Shown here piece by piece: positions 7,808 to 15,751 of a DNA stretch of 37,430 nt. Origin of the DNA: Pseudobutyrivibrio sp. (GTDB lineage: Bacteria > Bacillota > Clostridia > Lachnospirales > Lachnospiraceae); contig JAILGH010000068.1 in the NCBI GenBank assembly GCA_024697025.1, positions 1-37,430 on the forward strand, written 5' to 3'. The first letter of the stretch is position 1. The number at the start of each line of letters is the position of its first letter. Position numbers and translations under genes: made by a program. A model generated the notes under the pieces. The model was not told the DNA's origin, did not search any database, and saw nothing but the letters and a program-made list of their open reading frames with translations.

Positions 7808-8217
7808 ATAAAGTAGTTCTAGATACTTGTGTGGTAATAGATTTTATACAAAACCGCAAACCTTATTCAGAGTCTGCAAAGGAGATATTTTACTTGATTG
7901 CAGACAAGAAAATTGAGGGAAACATTACAGCAAATACTGTTGCAGATATTTATTATTTGACACATAAATATACACATAATCATGTCGCGTCCAAAAAGAT
8001 TATTAGTAAACTATTAAGTCTTGTTGATACACTTGATGTGAATAAGGACGATGTTCTAAATGCTTTGGACAGTGAGATAAATGATTATGAAGATGCCATC
8101 TTGCATGAGTCAGCGCGACGAAATAAAATAAATGTAATTGTTACAAGAAATATAAAAGACTACAAAAATGCTGTTATTGATGTAGAAACTCCTGCTGAAT
8201 TTTTAAAAAGATTTTGA
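7804..8217 (+). CDS. PIN-domain (VapC-like) toxin
   Basis: This 137-residue PIN-domain protein is a predicted Mg-dependent ribonuclease. The acidic active-site residues are in place: D7 in VVLDTCVVIDF, D48 in NTVADIYYL, D97 in DYEDAILHESA and D119 in VTRNIKDYK. Length matches VapC-like toxins. It is translated from an ATG overlapping the antitoxin stop, which ties toxin synthesis to antitoxin synthesis. A rho-independent terminator follows immediately. The pair forms an isolated two-gene operon. The RNA target cannot be told from sequence. Confidence 0.85.
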   Translation: MNKVVLDTCVVIDFIQNRKPYSESAKEIFYLIADKKIEGNITANTVADIYYLTHKYTHNHVASKKIISKLLSLVDTLDVNKDDVLNALDSEINDYEDAILHESARRNKINVIVTRNIKDYKNAVIDVETPAEFLKRF

Positions 8218-8225
8218 AATTATAG

Positions 8226-8251
8226 GCTACCCTACCTGGGGTAGCTTTTAT
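8226..8251 (+). terminator. Rho-independent terminator of the toxin-antitoxin operon
   Basis: GCTACCC at 8226-8232 pairs with GGGTAGC at 8239-8245 around a six-base loop, followed by TTTTAT. It lies nine bases after the toxin stop codon. Confidence 0.8.
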
Positions 8252-8296
8252 ATTTATTAAAAATTAATTAAAAGACGTGAATAGAAGTGTAATCCA

Positions 8297-8325
8297 TTGT
8301 TTAGAATGCTAATTTCTGTTAAAAT
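8297..8325 (+). promoter_or_regulatory. Putative secA promoter
   Basis: An extended -10 element, TG-T-TAAAAT (8317-8325), lies 17 bases downstream of a weak -35 TTGTTT (8297-8302), about 60 bases ahead of secA. It is directly behind the toxin-antitoxin terminator, so a secA promoter is needed here. Confidence 0.55.
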
Positions 8326-8386
8326 AAATGAAGTTTATGGGACTTTTTAACAGATAAAAGGTCTCTAGATTAGGAGATTTAATATA

Positions 8387-10954
8387 ATGAGTGTTATTGA
8401 CAAGATTTTTGGTACACATTCACAGCGCGAGCTTAAGCGAATAGCTCCAATTGTGGATAAGATTGAATCATATAGAGAGGCAATGGGAGCTCTCTCTGAT
8501 GAGGAGCTCAAGGGTAAGACTGTAGAGTTCAAGGATAGACTGGCAAATGGTGAGACATTAGATGATTTGCTCCCAGAGGCATATGCTGTTGTTCGAGAGG
8601 CAGGTAAGAGAGCTCTTGGAATGGAGCATTTTAGAGTACAGCTTATAGGTGGTATCATTCTTCATCAGGGACGTATCGCGGAGATGCGTACAGGTGAAGG
8701 TAAGACATTGGTTTCTACTCTTCCAGCGTATCTTAATGCGCTTGCAGGCAAGGGTGTTCACATAGTTACTGTTAATGATTACCTTGCCAAGCGTGATGCT
8801 GAGTGGATGGGAGAGGTTCATCGTTTCCTTGGTCTTACAGTTGGTGTTGTTCTTAACGACATGACTAAAGAGGAGCGTCAGGAGGCATACAATTGCGACA
8901 TTACATATATCACTAACAACGAGCTTGGTTTCGATTATTTACGTGATAATATGTGCGTATATGAAAAGGATTTAGTACAGCGTGGCCTCAACTTCTGTAT
9001 CATTGATGAGGTGGATTCAGTTCTTATTGACGAGGCTCGTACACCACTTATTATTTCTGGTCAGTCTGGTAAGTCTACTAAGCTTTATGAGCTTTGTGAC
9101 GTGCTTGCTCGTCAGCTCCAGCGTGGCGAGGACCTTCCAGAGTTTTCCAAGATGGACGCCATCATGGGTGTTGAACGAAATGAGACCGGTGATTTCATAG
9201 TAGATGAAAAGGATAAGGTTGTTAACCTTACAGCTCAAGGTGTCGAGAAGGTAGAGCAGTTCTTCCACATCGAAAACCTTGCAGATCCAGAGAATCTTGA
9301 GATTCAGCACAACATCATTCTTGCCCTTCGTGCACATAACCTTATGTTCAAGGATCAGGATTATGTTGTTTCAGATAATCAGGTAATGATTGTTGATTCA
9401 TTTACAGGACGTATTATGCCAGGTCGTCGCTATTCTGATGGTTTACATCAGGCTATCGAGGCTAAGGAGCATGTTGAGGTTAAGCGTGAGTCAATGACTC
9501 TTGCTAGCATTACATTCCAGAACTTCTTTAACAAATATGAAAAGAAGGCAGGTATGACAGGTACAGCTCTTACTGAGGAGCAAGAGTTCCGTGATATTTA
9601 CGGCATGGACGTTGTAGAGGTTCCTACCAACAAGCCAATTCAGCGTATTGACCATGACGATGCTGTATACAAAACCAAGAAGGAAAAGTATAAGGCCGTT
9701 GTCGAAGAAGTTAAGCTTGCTCATGACAAGGGACAGCCAGTACTGGTTGGTACAATTGATATTGATATTTCAGAACTTGTTTCAAAGATGCTTCGCAGAG
9801 AGGGTATCGAGCACAATGTATTAAATGCTAAATACCACGAGAAAGAAGCTGAAATTGTTGCTGAGGCAGGTAAGCATGGTGCTGTTACTATCGCAACTAA
9901 CATGGCCGGTCGTGGTACAGATATTAAGCTTGACGAGGAGGCACGTGCAGCAGGTGGTCTCAAGATTATCGGTACAGAGCGTCATGAGTCACGTCGTATC
10001 GACAATCAGCTTCGTGGTCGTTCAGGACGTCAAGGTGATGTAGGTGAGTCGCAGTTCTTCATCTCTCTTGAAGATGATCTTATGAGATTGTTCGGTTCAG
10101 AGCGATTAATAGGTATGTTCAATGCTCTAGGTGTTCCAGAGGGTGAACAGATTAAGCACAAGATGCTTTCTGATGCCATTGAAAAGGCGCAGAAGAAGAT
10201 TGAGGAAAACAACTTCTCAGCTCGTAAGAACTTACTTGATTACGATCAGGTTATGAATGAGCAGAGAGAGCTTATATACTCACAGCGTCACAGAGTTCTT
10301 ATGGGGGAGGATATGCATGAGCAGATTCTTTCTATGATTCGTGACAAGGTTGATGAGTGCGTTGAAAAGACTATTCCAGATGATGTTGAAAAGGAACTTT
10401 GGGAGCTTCAAGAGCTTAACCATCTCCTTTGCCCAGTAATTCCAGTGCCAGTTATGACACAGCTTTCAATTGCCAACATCAAGTCAAAGCAGGAATTAAA
10501 GGATACACTTACTGATATTGCACTCAAGATGATTGCAGACAAGGAAAAAGAATTCGAGCAGCCTGAGCAGTTTAGAGAGGTTGAGCGAGTTATCCTTCTT
10601 AGAGTAATTGACCGTAAGTGGATGGAAGAAATCGATGATATGGAGCAGCTTCGTCAGGGCATTCGTCTTCAGGCATACGGACAGCGTAATCCTGTTGATG
10701 AGTACAAGGCAGCCAGCTACGATATGCTTGATGCCATGAATGCAGCTATCATCAATGATACACTTACCTTACTTTATAAGATTCGCATCGAGAAGAAAAT
10801 CGAGCGTGAAGAAGTTGCCAAGGTTACAGGAACAAACAAGGATGAATCAGCAACTCGAGCACCAAAGAAGCGTGCCGAGAAAAAGGTTTTCCCAAATGAT
10901 CCATGTCCTTGCGGCTCAGGACTGAAGTACAAACAGTGTTGCGGAAGACATTAA
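8387..10954 (+). CDS. secA: Preprotein translocase ATPase SecA
   Basis: SecA is the cytosolic motor that drives unfolded preproteins through SecYEG. All landmarks are visible in 855 residues: Walker A MRTGEGKT (100-107), the [17 protein letters not shown]alker B region, the [18 protein letters not shown] helicase motif ([15 protein letters not shown]), the [11 protein letters not shown] motif, and the C-terminal zinc motif [13 protein letters not shown], which serves SecB or ribosome contact. It starts at ATG 8387 with TTAGGAG upstream. Codon choice (CGT, CTT and GTT heavy) looks optimised compared with the pilus genes. It has its own promoter and terminator, so it is probably monocistronic. 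Confidence 0.97.
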   Translation: MSVIDKIFGTHSQRELKRIAPIVDKIESYREAMGALSDEELKGKTVEFKDRLANGETLDDLLPEAYAVVREAGKRALGMEHFRVQLIGGIILHQGRIAEMRTGEGKTLVSTLPAYLNALAGKGVHIVTVNDYLAKRDAEWMGEVHRFLGLTVGVVLNDMTKEERQEAYNCDITYITNNELGFDYLRDNMCVYEKDLVQRGLNFCIIDEVDSVLIDEARTPLIISGQSGKSTKLYELCDVLARQLQRGEDLPEFSKMDAIMGVERNETGDFIVDEKDKVVNLTAQGVEKVEQFFHIENLADPENLEIQHNIILALRAHNLMFKDQDYVVSDNQVMIVDSFTGRIMPGRRYSDGLHQAIEAKEHVEVKRESMTLASITFQNFFNKYEKKAGMTGTALTEEQEFRDIYGMDVVEVPTNKPIQRIDHDDAVYKTKKEKYKAVVEEVKLAHDKGQPVLVGTIDIDISELVSKMLRREGIEHNVLNAKYHEKEAEIVAEAGKHGAVTIATNMAGRGTDIKLDEEARAAGGLKIIGTERHESRRIDNQLRGRSGRQGDVGESQFFISLEDDLMRLFGSERLIGMFNALGVPEGEQIKHKMLSDAIEKAQKKIEENNFSARKNLLDYDQVMNEQRELIYSQRHRVLMGEDMHEQILSMIRDKVDECVEKTIPDDVEKELWELQELNHLLCPVIPVPVMTQLSIANIKSKQELKDTLTDIALKMIADKEKEFEQPEQFREVERVILLRVIDRKWMEEIDDMEQLRQGIRLQAYGQRNPVDEYKAASYDMLDAMNAAIINDTLTLLYKIRIEKKIEREEVAKVTGTNKDESATRAPKKRAEKKVFPNDPCPCGSGLKYKQCCGRH

Positions 10955-10992
10955 GAAGGGGCCCTTTAGGGAAGATTTCTTAATGTTATGTC

Positions 10993-11204
10993 GGCGCCTC
11001 TTTGCCCGAAGGGCAATTATAATGGCGCAGACTTCCCATATACACGCCCCGCGCGAAGCGCATTAAAATGGGCGTGTCTTCCCGTTTTTGTGGAAGGGTA
11101 ATCGGCGTGTCTTCCCGTTTTATGGAAGGGCAATTATAATGGCGCAGACTTCCTGTATACGCACCGCCATCGCCGAAGGCGAATAAAATCGGTGCGTCTT
11201 CCCG
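10993..11204. repeat. Cluster of structured GC-rich repeat units downstream of secA
   Basis: Three units share one architecture: an outer stem, an inner 4-bp hairpin with a GAA triloop, and an 8-9 nt A/T linker. The unit at 10994-11028 has outer GCGCC/GGCGC and inner GCCC-GAA-GGGC. The unit at 11042-11077 has outer ACACGCCC/GGGCGTGT and inner GCGC-GAA-GCGC. The unit at 11159-11197 has outer ACGCACCG/CGGTGCGT and inner CGCC-GAA-GGCG. Pairing is kept although the bases differ. An exact 29-bp direct repeat occupies 11008-11036 and 11125-11153, and an 18-bp one occupies 11071-11088 and 11104-11121. An antisense open frame (10986-11207) only mirrors these repeats. Confidence 0.8.
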
Positions 11205-11226
11205 CATTATAACGTGATTTAGACAG

Positions 11227-11252
11227 AACCATCTCCAAGAGAGGTGGTTTTT
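11227..11252 (+). terminator. Rho-independent terminator after the repeat cluster
   Basis: AACCATCTC (11227-11235) pairs with GAGGTGGTT (11241-11249) through one G-T wobble, with a CAAGA loop and a run of five T (11248-11252). It probably ends transcripts from secA. Confidence 0.8.
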
Positions 11253-11268
11253 GTAGTTAGAGGTGTCT

Positions 11269-12066
11269 ATGACTCAATTAGAAGAATATTACAACAAATT
11301 TAATGAAGACAAACGTCTTAACAGCCGCCATGGTATCATGGAATTTACAGTCACTATGAAGTATGTTCATAAATATTTGGACCAGTTGGCCGATGAGACG
11401 GGAAAGCAAAAGTCTGAAATTAAGATTCTTGATATCGGTGCGGCTACCGGAGGTTATAGTATTCCGCTGTGGCAAGAAGGATACGATGTAACAGCTGTTG
11501 AGTTAGTAAAGCACAACCTAGGAATGCTTAAAGCTAAAGGAACAGGTGTAAAGGCTTTCCAAGGAAATGCTCTTAAGCTCAAGAGGTTTGAAAATGAATC
11601 TTTCGACTTCACTCTTCTGTTTGGTCCAATGTACCATCTAAAGACAAGAGAAGAACAGTTACAGGCACTTACGGAAGCAAAGCGCGTCACGAAGACGGGT
11701 GGGTATATTCTTGTTGCATATGTTATGAACGAATATGCTTTTCTTACATATGGAATTAAAGAAGGTCATATATTGGAAAACATCGTTGAGGGTAAGCTAG
11801 ATGACACCTTCCATGTTCGCCCAGGAGAGGATGATCTTTACATGTTTATGCGTACAGAGGATATTGAAAGTCTTAATAAAGATGCTGCTTTAAAGCGCGT
11901 GCAAATTATTTCACCAGATGGGCCTGCAAACCACATGCGTCGAGAGGTCAACGCACTAACAGAAGAGCAGTTTTTACAGTTTATTAACTATCAGTTGTCA
12001 GTTTGCGAAAGAGCAGATTTACTTGGAGCCAGTGCCCATACAGTAGATATTTTGCAGAAGATATAG
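11269..12066 (+). CDS. Class I SAM-dependent methyltransferase
   Basis: This predicted cytosolic methyltransferase has 265 residues. The Rossmann SAM-binding motif I is ILDIGAATGGYSIPL, followed by the acidic strand-2 end (DVTAVEL), motif II-like SFDFTLLFGPMYHL, and the motif III region TKTGGYILVAYV. The sequence resembles Methyltransf_25/11-type enzymes annotated in Firmicutes as generic methyltransferases; the substrate cannot be inferred. I chose ATG 11269, since AGAGGT lies four bases upstream; GTG 11263 would also be in frame but has no ribosome site. It stands alone between the secA terminator and the AGTAATA array, without an obvious terminator of its own. Confidence 0.85.
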   Translation: MTQLEEYYNKFNEDKRLNSRHGIMEFTVTMKYVHKYLDQLADETGKQKSEIKILDIGAATGGYSIPLWQEGYDVTAVELVKHNLGMLKAKGTGVKAFQGNALKLKRFENESFDFTLLFGPMYHLKTREEQLQALTEAKRVTKTGGYILVAYVMNEYAFLTYGIKEGHILENIVEGKLDDTFHVRPGEDDLYMFMRTEDIESLNKDAALKRVQIISPDGPANHMRREVNALTEEQFLQFINYQLSVCERADLLGASAHTVDILQKI

Positions 12067-12091
12067 AACTTTTTATCTAATAGCCTCCATG

Positions 12092-12120
12092 TTTACAAAA
12101 ACAGTAATAAATAGTAATAT
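12092..12120 (+). promoter_or_regulatory. Putative promoter of the AAA ATPase gene
   Basis: TTTACA at 12092-12097 and TAATAT at 12115-12120 are separated by 17 bases. The first two AGTAATA heptamers occupy the spacer and -10, and the other six lie downstream of the expected start. This suits regulation by a protein bound along the array. Confidence 0.5.
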
Positions 12121-12200
12121 AAAAACAGAAACAGTAATAAATAGTAATAGAAAGTAATAAACAGTAATAAGAGATTTCGAACAGTAATAAATAGTAATAG
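12101..12200 (+). repeat. Helically phased AGTAATA repeat array
   Basis: Eight AGTAATA heptamers begin at 12103, 12113, 12133, 12143, 12153, 12163, 12183 and 12193, so every spacing is exactly 10 or 20 bases. The unit ACAGTAATAAATAGTAATA (19 bp) occurs exactly at 12101, 12131 and 12181, with a variant pair at 12151-12169. Two 10-base gaps (12121-12130 and 12171-12180) keep the register. All copies would face the same side of the DNA helix. The array ends seven bases before the GGAGG ribosome site of the next gene. Confidence 0.9.
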
Positions 12201-12217
12201 CAATTAGGAGGCAGGAT

Positions 12218-13258
12218 ATGGAGAATCCTTTCAGATTGGATTTTGGAGCCAAACCAAAACTTTACATTCCTAGAAAAGACGGGGAAGAGACGATTATAAA
12301 TACTTTTTTATCGAAAGAGCCATCTACACATTTATATATGATTATTGGTGCTAGAGGAATGGGCAAAACGGTAATGATGACGTCCATATCTCAGAAGATA
12401 GATGAAATGGATAAATGGATACATATAGACTTGTCATCAGATAATACAATGGTAGATTTTATTTCTGAATTAGAGGCCAAATGTAAGTCTAAAGTTCCGA
12501 AAATAAATATCTCTGTAAACATTAAGACCATTCAAATAGAGTTTTCTTCCAAGGAGGCTCAATATAGCACAATAAAAGTAGAGATAAATAAAATTTTGGA
12601 GAAACTTAAGAAAAACAATATAAGAGTTTTGATTACAATTGATGAAGCGGTAAATTCCGCTTCTATGCGGGAGTTTGCGACTTATTTCCAACAGTGCCTT
12701 AGAAAGGAATATCCTATATTTGCCATAATGACAGGCCTTTTTAAGAATATTAGGGCATTGGAAAATAATAAGTCGTTAACATTTTTGAGAAGAGCGGAAA
12801 AAATAAATCTTGAACCTTTGGATTCTTATAGGGTTGCATCAGAGTATAAAGATACGCTGAAAATGAAATTCGATGATGCTATCGAAGCTGCAGAGTTAAT
12901 AGATGGATATTCTTATGCTTTCCAAATGTTAGGTTACTTACTGTTTAAAGAAGAAAAGATGAAAATTGATAGTGAGATATGTAGCGAACTAAAATATGCA
13001 CTTTTTGAAAAATCCTACGATAAGATTTGGGAAGAACTGTCAATTAATGAACAGAATATTTGTATAGAGATTTCAAAAGCAGAGCAGGAGGCTGAAGCAA
13101 GTAAAATAAAAGCAGCTTTAAAGATTGATGACAATAATTTTTCTACTTATAGAAGTACGTTGATTAAAGGTGGAGTTTTATTAGCAACTACAGCTCGAGG
13201 GAAATTAAAGTTTGCATTACCTTTCTTTAAAGAATACATATTAAGCACTATTAGATAG
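12218..13258 (+). CDS. AAA-type P-loop ATPase with winged-helix-like C-terminus
   Basis: This 346-residue protein has Walker A GARGMGKT (44-51) and Walker B VLITIDEA (about 137-144) in an N-terminal ATPase domain similar to the archaeal-type ATPase group (PF01637-like). The opening MENPFRLDFGAKP followed by a Gly-rich loop recalls a widespread but uncharacterised Firmicute and actinobacterial ATP-binding family. The last 85 residues look like a winged-helix domain (ISKAEQEAEASKIKAALKI...STYRSTLIKGGVLL), so DNA binding is likely. No membrane helix is seen. ATG 12218 follows TTAGGAGG. It is preceded by the AGTAATA array and followed after 24 bases by the response regulator, with no terminator between. 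Confidence 0.75.
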   Translation: MENPFRLDFGAKPKLYIPRKDGEETIINTFLSKEPSTHLYMIIGARGMGKTVMMTSISQKIDEMDKWIHIDLSSDNTMVDFISELEAKCKSKVPKINISVNIKTIQIEFSSKEAQYSTIKVEINKILEKLKKNNIRVLITIDEAVNSASMREFATYFQQCLRKEYPIFAIMTGLFKNIRALENNKSLTFLRRAEKINLEPLDSYRVASEYKDTLKMKFDDAIEAAELIDGYSYAFQMLGYLLFKEEKMKIDSEICSELKYALFEKSYDKIWEELSINEQNICIEISKAEQEAEASKIKAALKIDDNNFSTYRSTLIKGGVLLATTARGKLKFALPFFKEYILSTIR

Positions 13259-13282
13259 TAACAAAAAGGAAGAACACTTGTT

Positions 13283-13987
13283 ATGAAAATATTATTTTTA
13301 GAAGATGACGATGCAATTGCAATGGGATTAAAGTACTCTCTTGAAAATGAGAGTTATCAGGTGAGTCATGCCAAAACGGCAGCGGAGGCAGAGGCTATCT
13401 TTAAAAAGGATGATTTTGACCTGTGCATACTTGATGTAAACTTACCTGATGGAAATGGTTATGATGTATGCAAAAAAATAAAGAGCCAGGCTGATACTCC
13501 AGTTATTTTTTTGACAGCTTATGATGACGAAGTAAATGTAGTTATGGGCTTAGAACTAGGTGCGGATGATTACATTTGTAAGCCATTTAGAGTGAAAGAG
13601 TTAATGGCAAGAATTAAAACGGTTATACGTAGAAATGAAAAGTCGCCTACCAAAGAAGATGCTTCAAATATTATTTCAATAAAAAATATTCGTATATACG
13701 TTAAAGAAGCAAAGGTTACAAGATTGGATACAGATGATAATCAAGAGATAGATACGGAGTTGACTGCAGTAGAATATCGACTGTTGCTTGATTTTGTAAA
13801 CAATAGAGGCAATGTTCTTACTCGCAATCAGATTTTGCAGGATTTGTGGGATGTCAGTGGAGACTTTGTAAATGACAATACTCTAACAGTTTATATAAAA
13901 CGTCTTCGTGACAAGATAGAACTAGATTCTACCAACCCTGAGATTATCAAGACAGTCAGGGGAATAGGTTATATTCTTGAAAAATAA
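13283..13987 (+). CDS. OmpR/PhoB-family response regulator
   Basis: This 234-residue regulator has a receiver domain with acidic residues at positions 7-10, phosphoacceptor D51 (CILDVNLPDG), T78 and K100 (CKPFRVKEL), and a C-terminal winged-helix domain with the typical TAVEYRLL...LTVYIKRLRDKIE...IKTVRGIGYIL pattern. It is partnered by the kinase encoded 38 bases downstream. Together with the ABC transporter it forms a Bce/Vex-like peptide-stress module. A likely target is the ATTACA-N4-TGTAAT repeat ahead of the transporter genes. The ribosome site is AAAAGGAAG. Confidence 0.92.
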   Translation: MKILFLEDDDAIAMGLKYSLENESYQVSHAKTAAEAEAIFKKDDFDLCILDVNLPDGNGYDVCKKIKSQADTPVIFLTAYDDEVNVVMGLELGADDYICKPFRVKELMARIKTVIRRNEKSPTKEDASNIISIKNIRIYVKEAKVTRLDTDDNQEIDTELTAVEYRLLLDFVNNRGNVLTRNQILQDLWDVSGDFVNDNTLTVYIKRLRDKIELDSTNPEIIKTVRGIGYILEK

Positions 13988-14025
13988 ACGAAACTAAGCG
14001 CACTCAAATTAAAAGGGAGAATATA

Positions 14026-14925
14026 ATGACAGGAATCTTAATAATTGCAATCGTAATAATAATTGTTCTTGTGCTTAAGTATTATATGCAGCAGCGAGAA
14101 ATTAAAAAGCTAAATAATTTTCTTGAAAAGATACTGGCAGGCAGCACAGAGCTTGAAGTATTAAATCAGACCGAAGGAGAGCTTGGAATCTTAAGGGCAA
14201 ACATTTATAAGACTACCACAGCTCTTATTTCTCAGCGTTCAATTCTTCAAAAGGACAAGATTTTGTTGGCAGACGCTTTGGCAGATATTAGTCATCAGTT
14301 TAAAACTCCACTCACTTCTCTAATGGTTATGAATGACTTGCTAGAAGATGAAACAGACGAGGACAAGAGACGAGAATTCTTAGCGACGCAATCTGTGCAA
14401 CTCAATAGAATGAACTGGCTCATTCAGACCCTTCTTAAAACTTCTAAGTTAGATGCAGGACTTTTAACGTTCACCAAGAAACCTATAAGCGATGAAAGTC
14501 TCATTAAATCTGTGCTTAATCCATTTGTTATTAATATGGAATTAAAGAACATCGTTTTAATCAAAAACTTGTCTGGGCTAGAACTCAACTGTGATGAGGC
14601 TTGGACGAGAGAAGCTATCCAAAATATTGTTAAAAACTGTATAGAGCACATGGATGAAAATGGAACCTTGGAAATTTCTGATAGAGATACAAATCTTTAC
14701 CATGAGATTGTGATAAAAGACACAGGAAAGGGCATAGCAGAAGAGGACTTGCCGCACATTTTTGAAAGATTTTATCGCGGCAAGAACTCCGGAACAGATA
14801 GTGTTGGAATAGGCCTTGCTTTATCTAAAGCTATAATAGAAAACCAAAACGGTGTAATAGATGTAGATAGTAAAGAAGGCGTTGGTACTAGTTTTAAAAT
14901 CAAGCTTTACAAGACTGTACTCTAA
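14026..14925 (+). CDS. Sensor histidine kinase with a single membrane helix
   Basis: This 299-residue kinase has one N-terminal hydrophobic helix (residues 3-18) and essentially no extracellular sequence. Then come a short HAMP-like linker, the phosphoaccepting H90 in DISHQFKTPLTS, the N box (IVKNCIEHM), G1 (DTGKGI), F box (FERFYRG) and G2 (GIGLAL). Lacking a sensor domain, it probably receives its signal from the neighbouring ABC transporter, as in Bce-type systems, although those kinases usually have two helices. ATG 14026 has AAGGGAG upstream. It should phosphorylate the regulator at 13283. Confidence 0.92.
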   Translation: MTGILIIAIVIIIVLVLKYYMQQREIKKLNNFLEKILAGSTELEVLNQTEGELGILRANIYKTTTALISQRSILQKDKILLADALADISHQFKTPLTSLMVMNDLLEDETDEDKRREFLATQSVQLNRMNWLIQTLLKTSKLDAGLLTFTKKPISDESLIKSVLNPFVINMELKNIVLIKNLSGLELNCDEAWTREAIQNIVKNCIEHMDENGTLEISDRDTNLYHEIVIKDTGKGIAEEDLPHIFERFYRGKNSGTDSVGIGLALSKAIIENQNGVIDVDSKEGVGTSFKIKLYKTVL

Positions 14926-14926
14926 A

Positions 14927-14977
14927 ATTACAAAATTGTAATAAAAGAGTCACGTGAAAGTAATATTGAAATATTAT
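14927..14977 (+). promoter_or_regulatory. Candidate response-regulator site and -10 ahead of the ABC genes
   Basis: ATTACA (14927-14932) and TGTAAT (14937-14942) form a perfect 6-bp inverted repeat with four bases between. A TATTAT -10-like hexamer follows at 14972-14977 with no recognisable -35, as often seen at activator-dependent promoters. That the response regulator binds here is inference. Confidence 0.35.
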
Positions 14978-15025
14978 CTTATTCTCATAAACAACAGACA
15001 AGCACTTTATGGGAAGGGAGCTACA

Positions 15026-15751
15026 ATGAATATTTTAGAGATTAAAAATTTAAACAAAGTATATGGAAGCGGAGAGACAAGAGTTGACGCATTAAAGGAT
15101 GTTAGTTTTTCTATCGAGGAAGGTGAGTTCGTTGCAATCGTTGGACCTTCAGGTTCAGGAAAGTCAACTCTTATGCATATCTTAGGTGGTGTTGATAGAC
15201 CAACCTCTGGTGAGGTGTTAATTGGACAGACAGATATCTGTAAACTTTCAGAAACGGATTTGGCAATATTTAGAAGACGTCACATTGGTTTGATTTATCA
15301 GTTCTACAATTTGATTCCAATTCTTACAGTAGAAGAAAATCTTACACTTCCAATTCTTTTAGATAAGAGAAAGCCAAACAAGGAGCTTTTAAATGATTTA
15401 ATTGAAAAGCTTGGACTTGAGGAAAGAATTAAGCATCTTCCAAATCAGCTTTCAGGTGGTCAGCAGCAGAGAGTTTCAATTGGACGTGCCTTAATCAATC
15501 ATCCAGCACTTCTTCTTGCAGATGAGCCAACAGGAAATCTTGATTCCGAGAACACCAAGGAAATCATGAAACTCCTTCGCAAATTCAACAAGGAGGCAAA
15601 GCAGACTGTTATCATAATCACTCACGATGAGCGAATTGCTCTTTCAGCAGACAGAGTCATAACAATCGAAGATGGAATGATTACAAGAGATGAAGCAAGA
15701 ATCAAGACTACCAACTTCAACTCTGATGAGAAAGCTGAGGTGAGAGCCTAA
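15026..15751 (+). CDS. ABC transporter ATP-binding protein, MacB/BceA-like
   Basis: This 241-residue ATPase energises the FtsX-type permease encoded next to it. It shows Walker A GPSGSGKST (40-48), the Q-loop IYQFYNL, signature LSGGQQQR, Walker B LLLADEPTGNLD and the switch His in IITHDER. The pattern LADEPTGNLDS is typical of the LolD/MacB/BceA subfamily. I chose ATG 15026 because AAGGGAG lies a few bases before it; a longer in-frame reading from 14954 lacks a ribosome site. It shares one base with the permease start (TAATG), so the two are coupled. Confidence 0.92.
   Translation: MNILEIKNLNKVYGSGETRVDALKDVSFSIEEGEFVAIVGPSGSGKSTLMHILGGVDRPTSGEVLIGQTDICKLSETDLAIFRRRHIGLIYQFYNLIPILTVEENLTLPILLDKRKPNKELLNDLIEKLGLEERIKHLPNQLSGGQQQRVSIGRALINHPALLLADEPTGNLDSENTKEIMKLLRKFNKEAKQTVIIITHDERIALSADRVITIEDGMITRDEARIKTTNFNSDEKAEVRA

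Noticed and set aside
10986..11207. Minus-strand open frame of 73 codons with repeated TGSLRHYNCPS peptides
   Set aside because: The peptide repeats are exactly the translation of the structured DNA repeats, there is no ribosome site, and the stems covary at positions that change the peptide. I treat it as an artefact of the repeat cluster.
12101..12200. Possible CRISPR array
   Set aside because: The units are 7-19 bp, without 30-bp spacers, and they follow a 10-bp register, so this is an iteron-like array and not a CRISPR.
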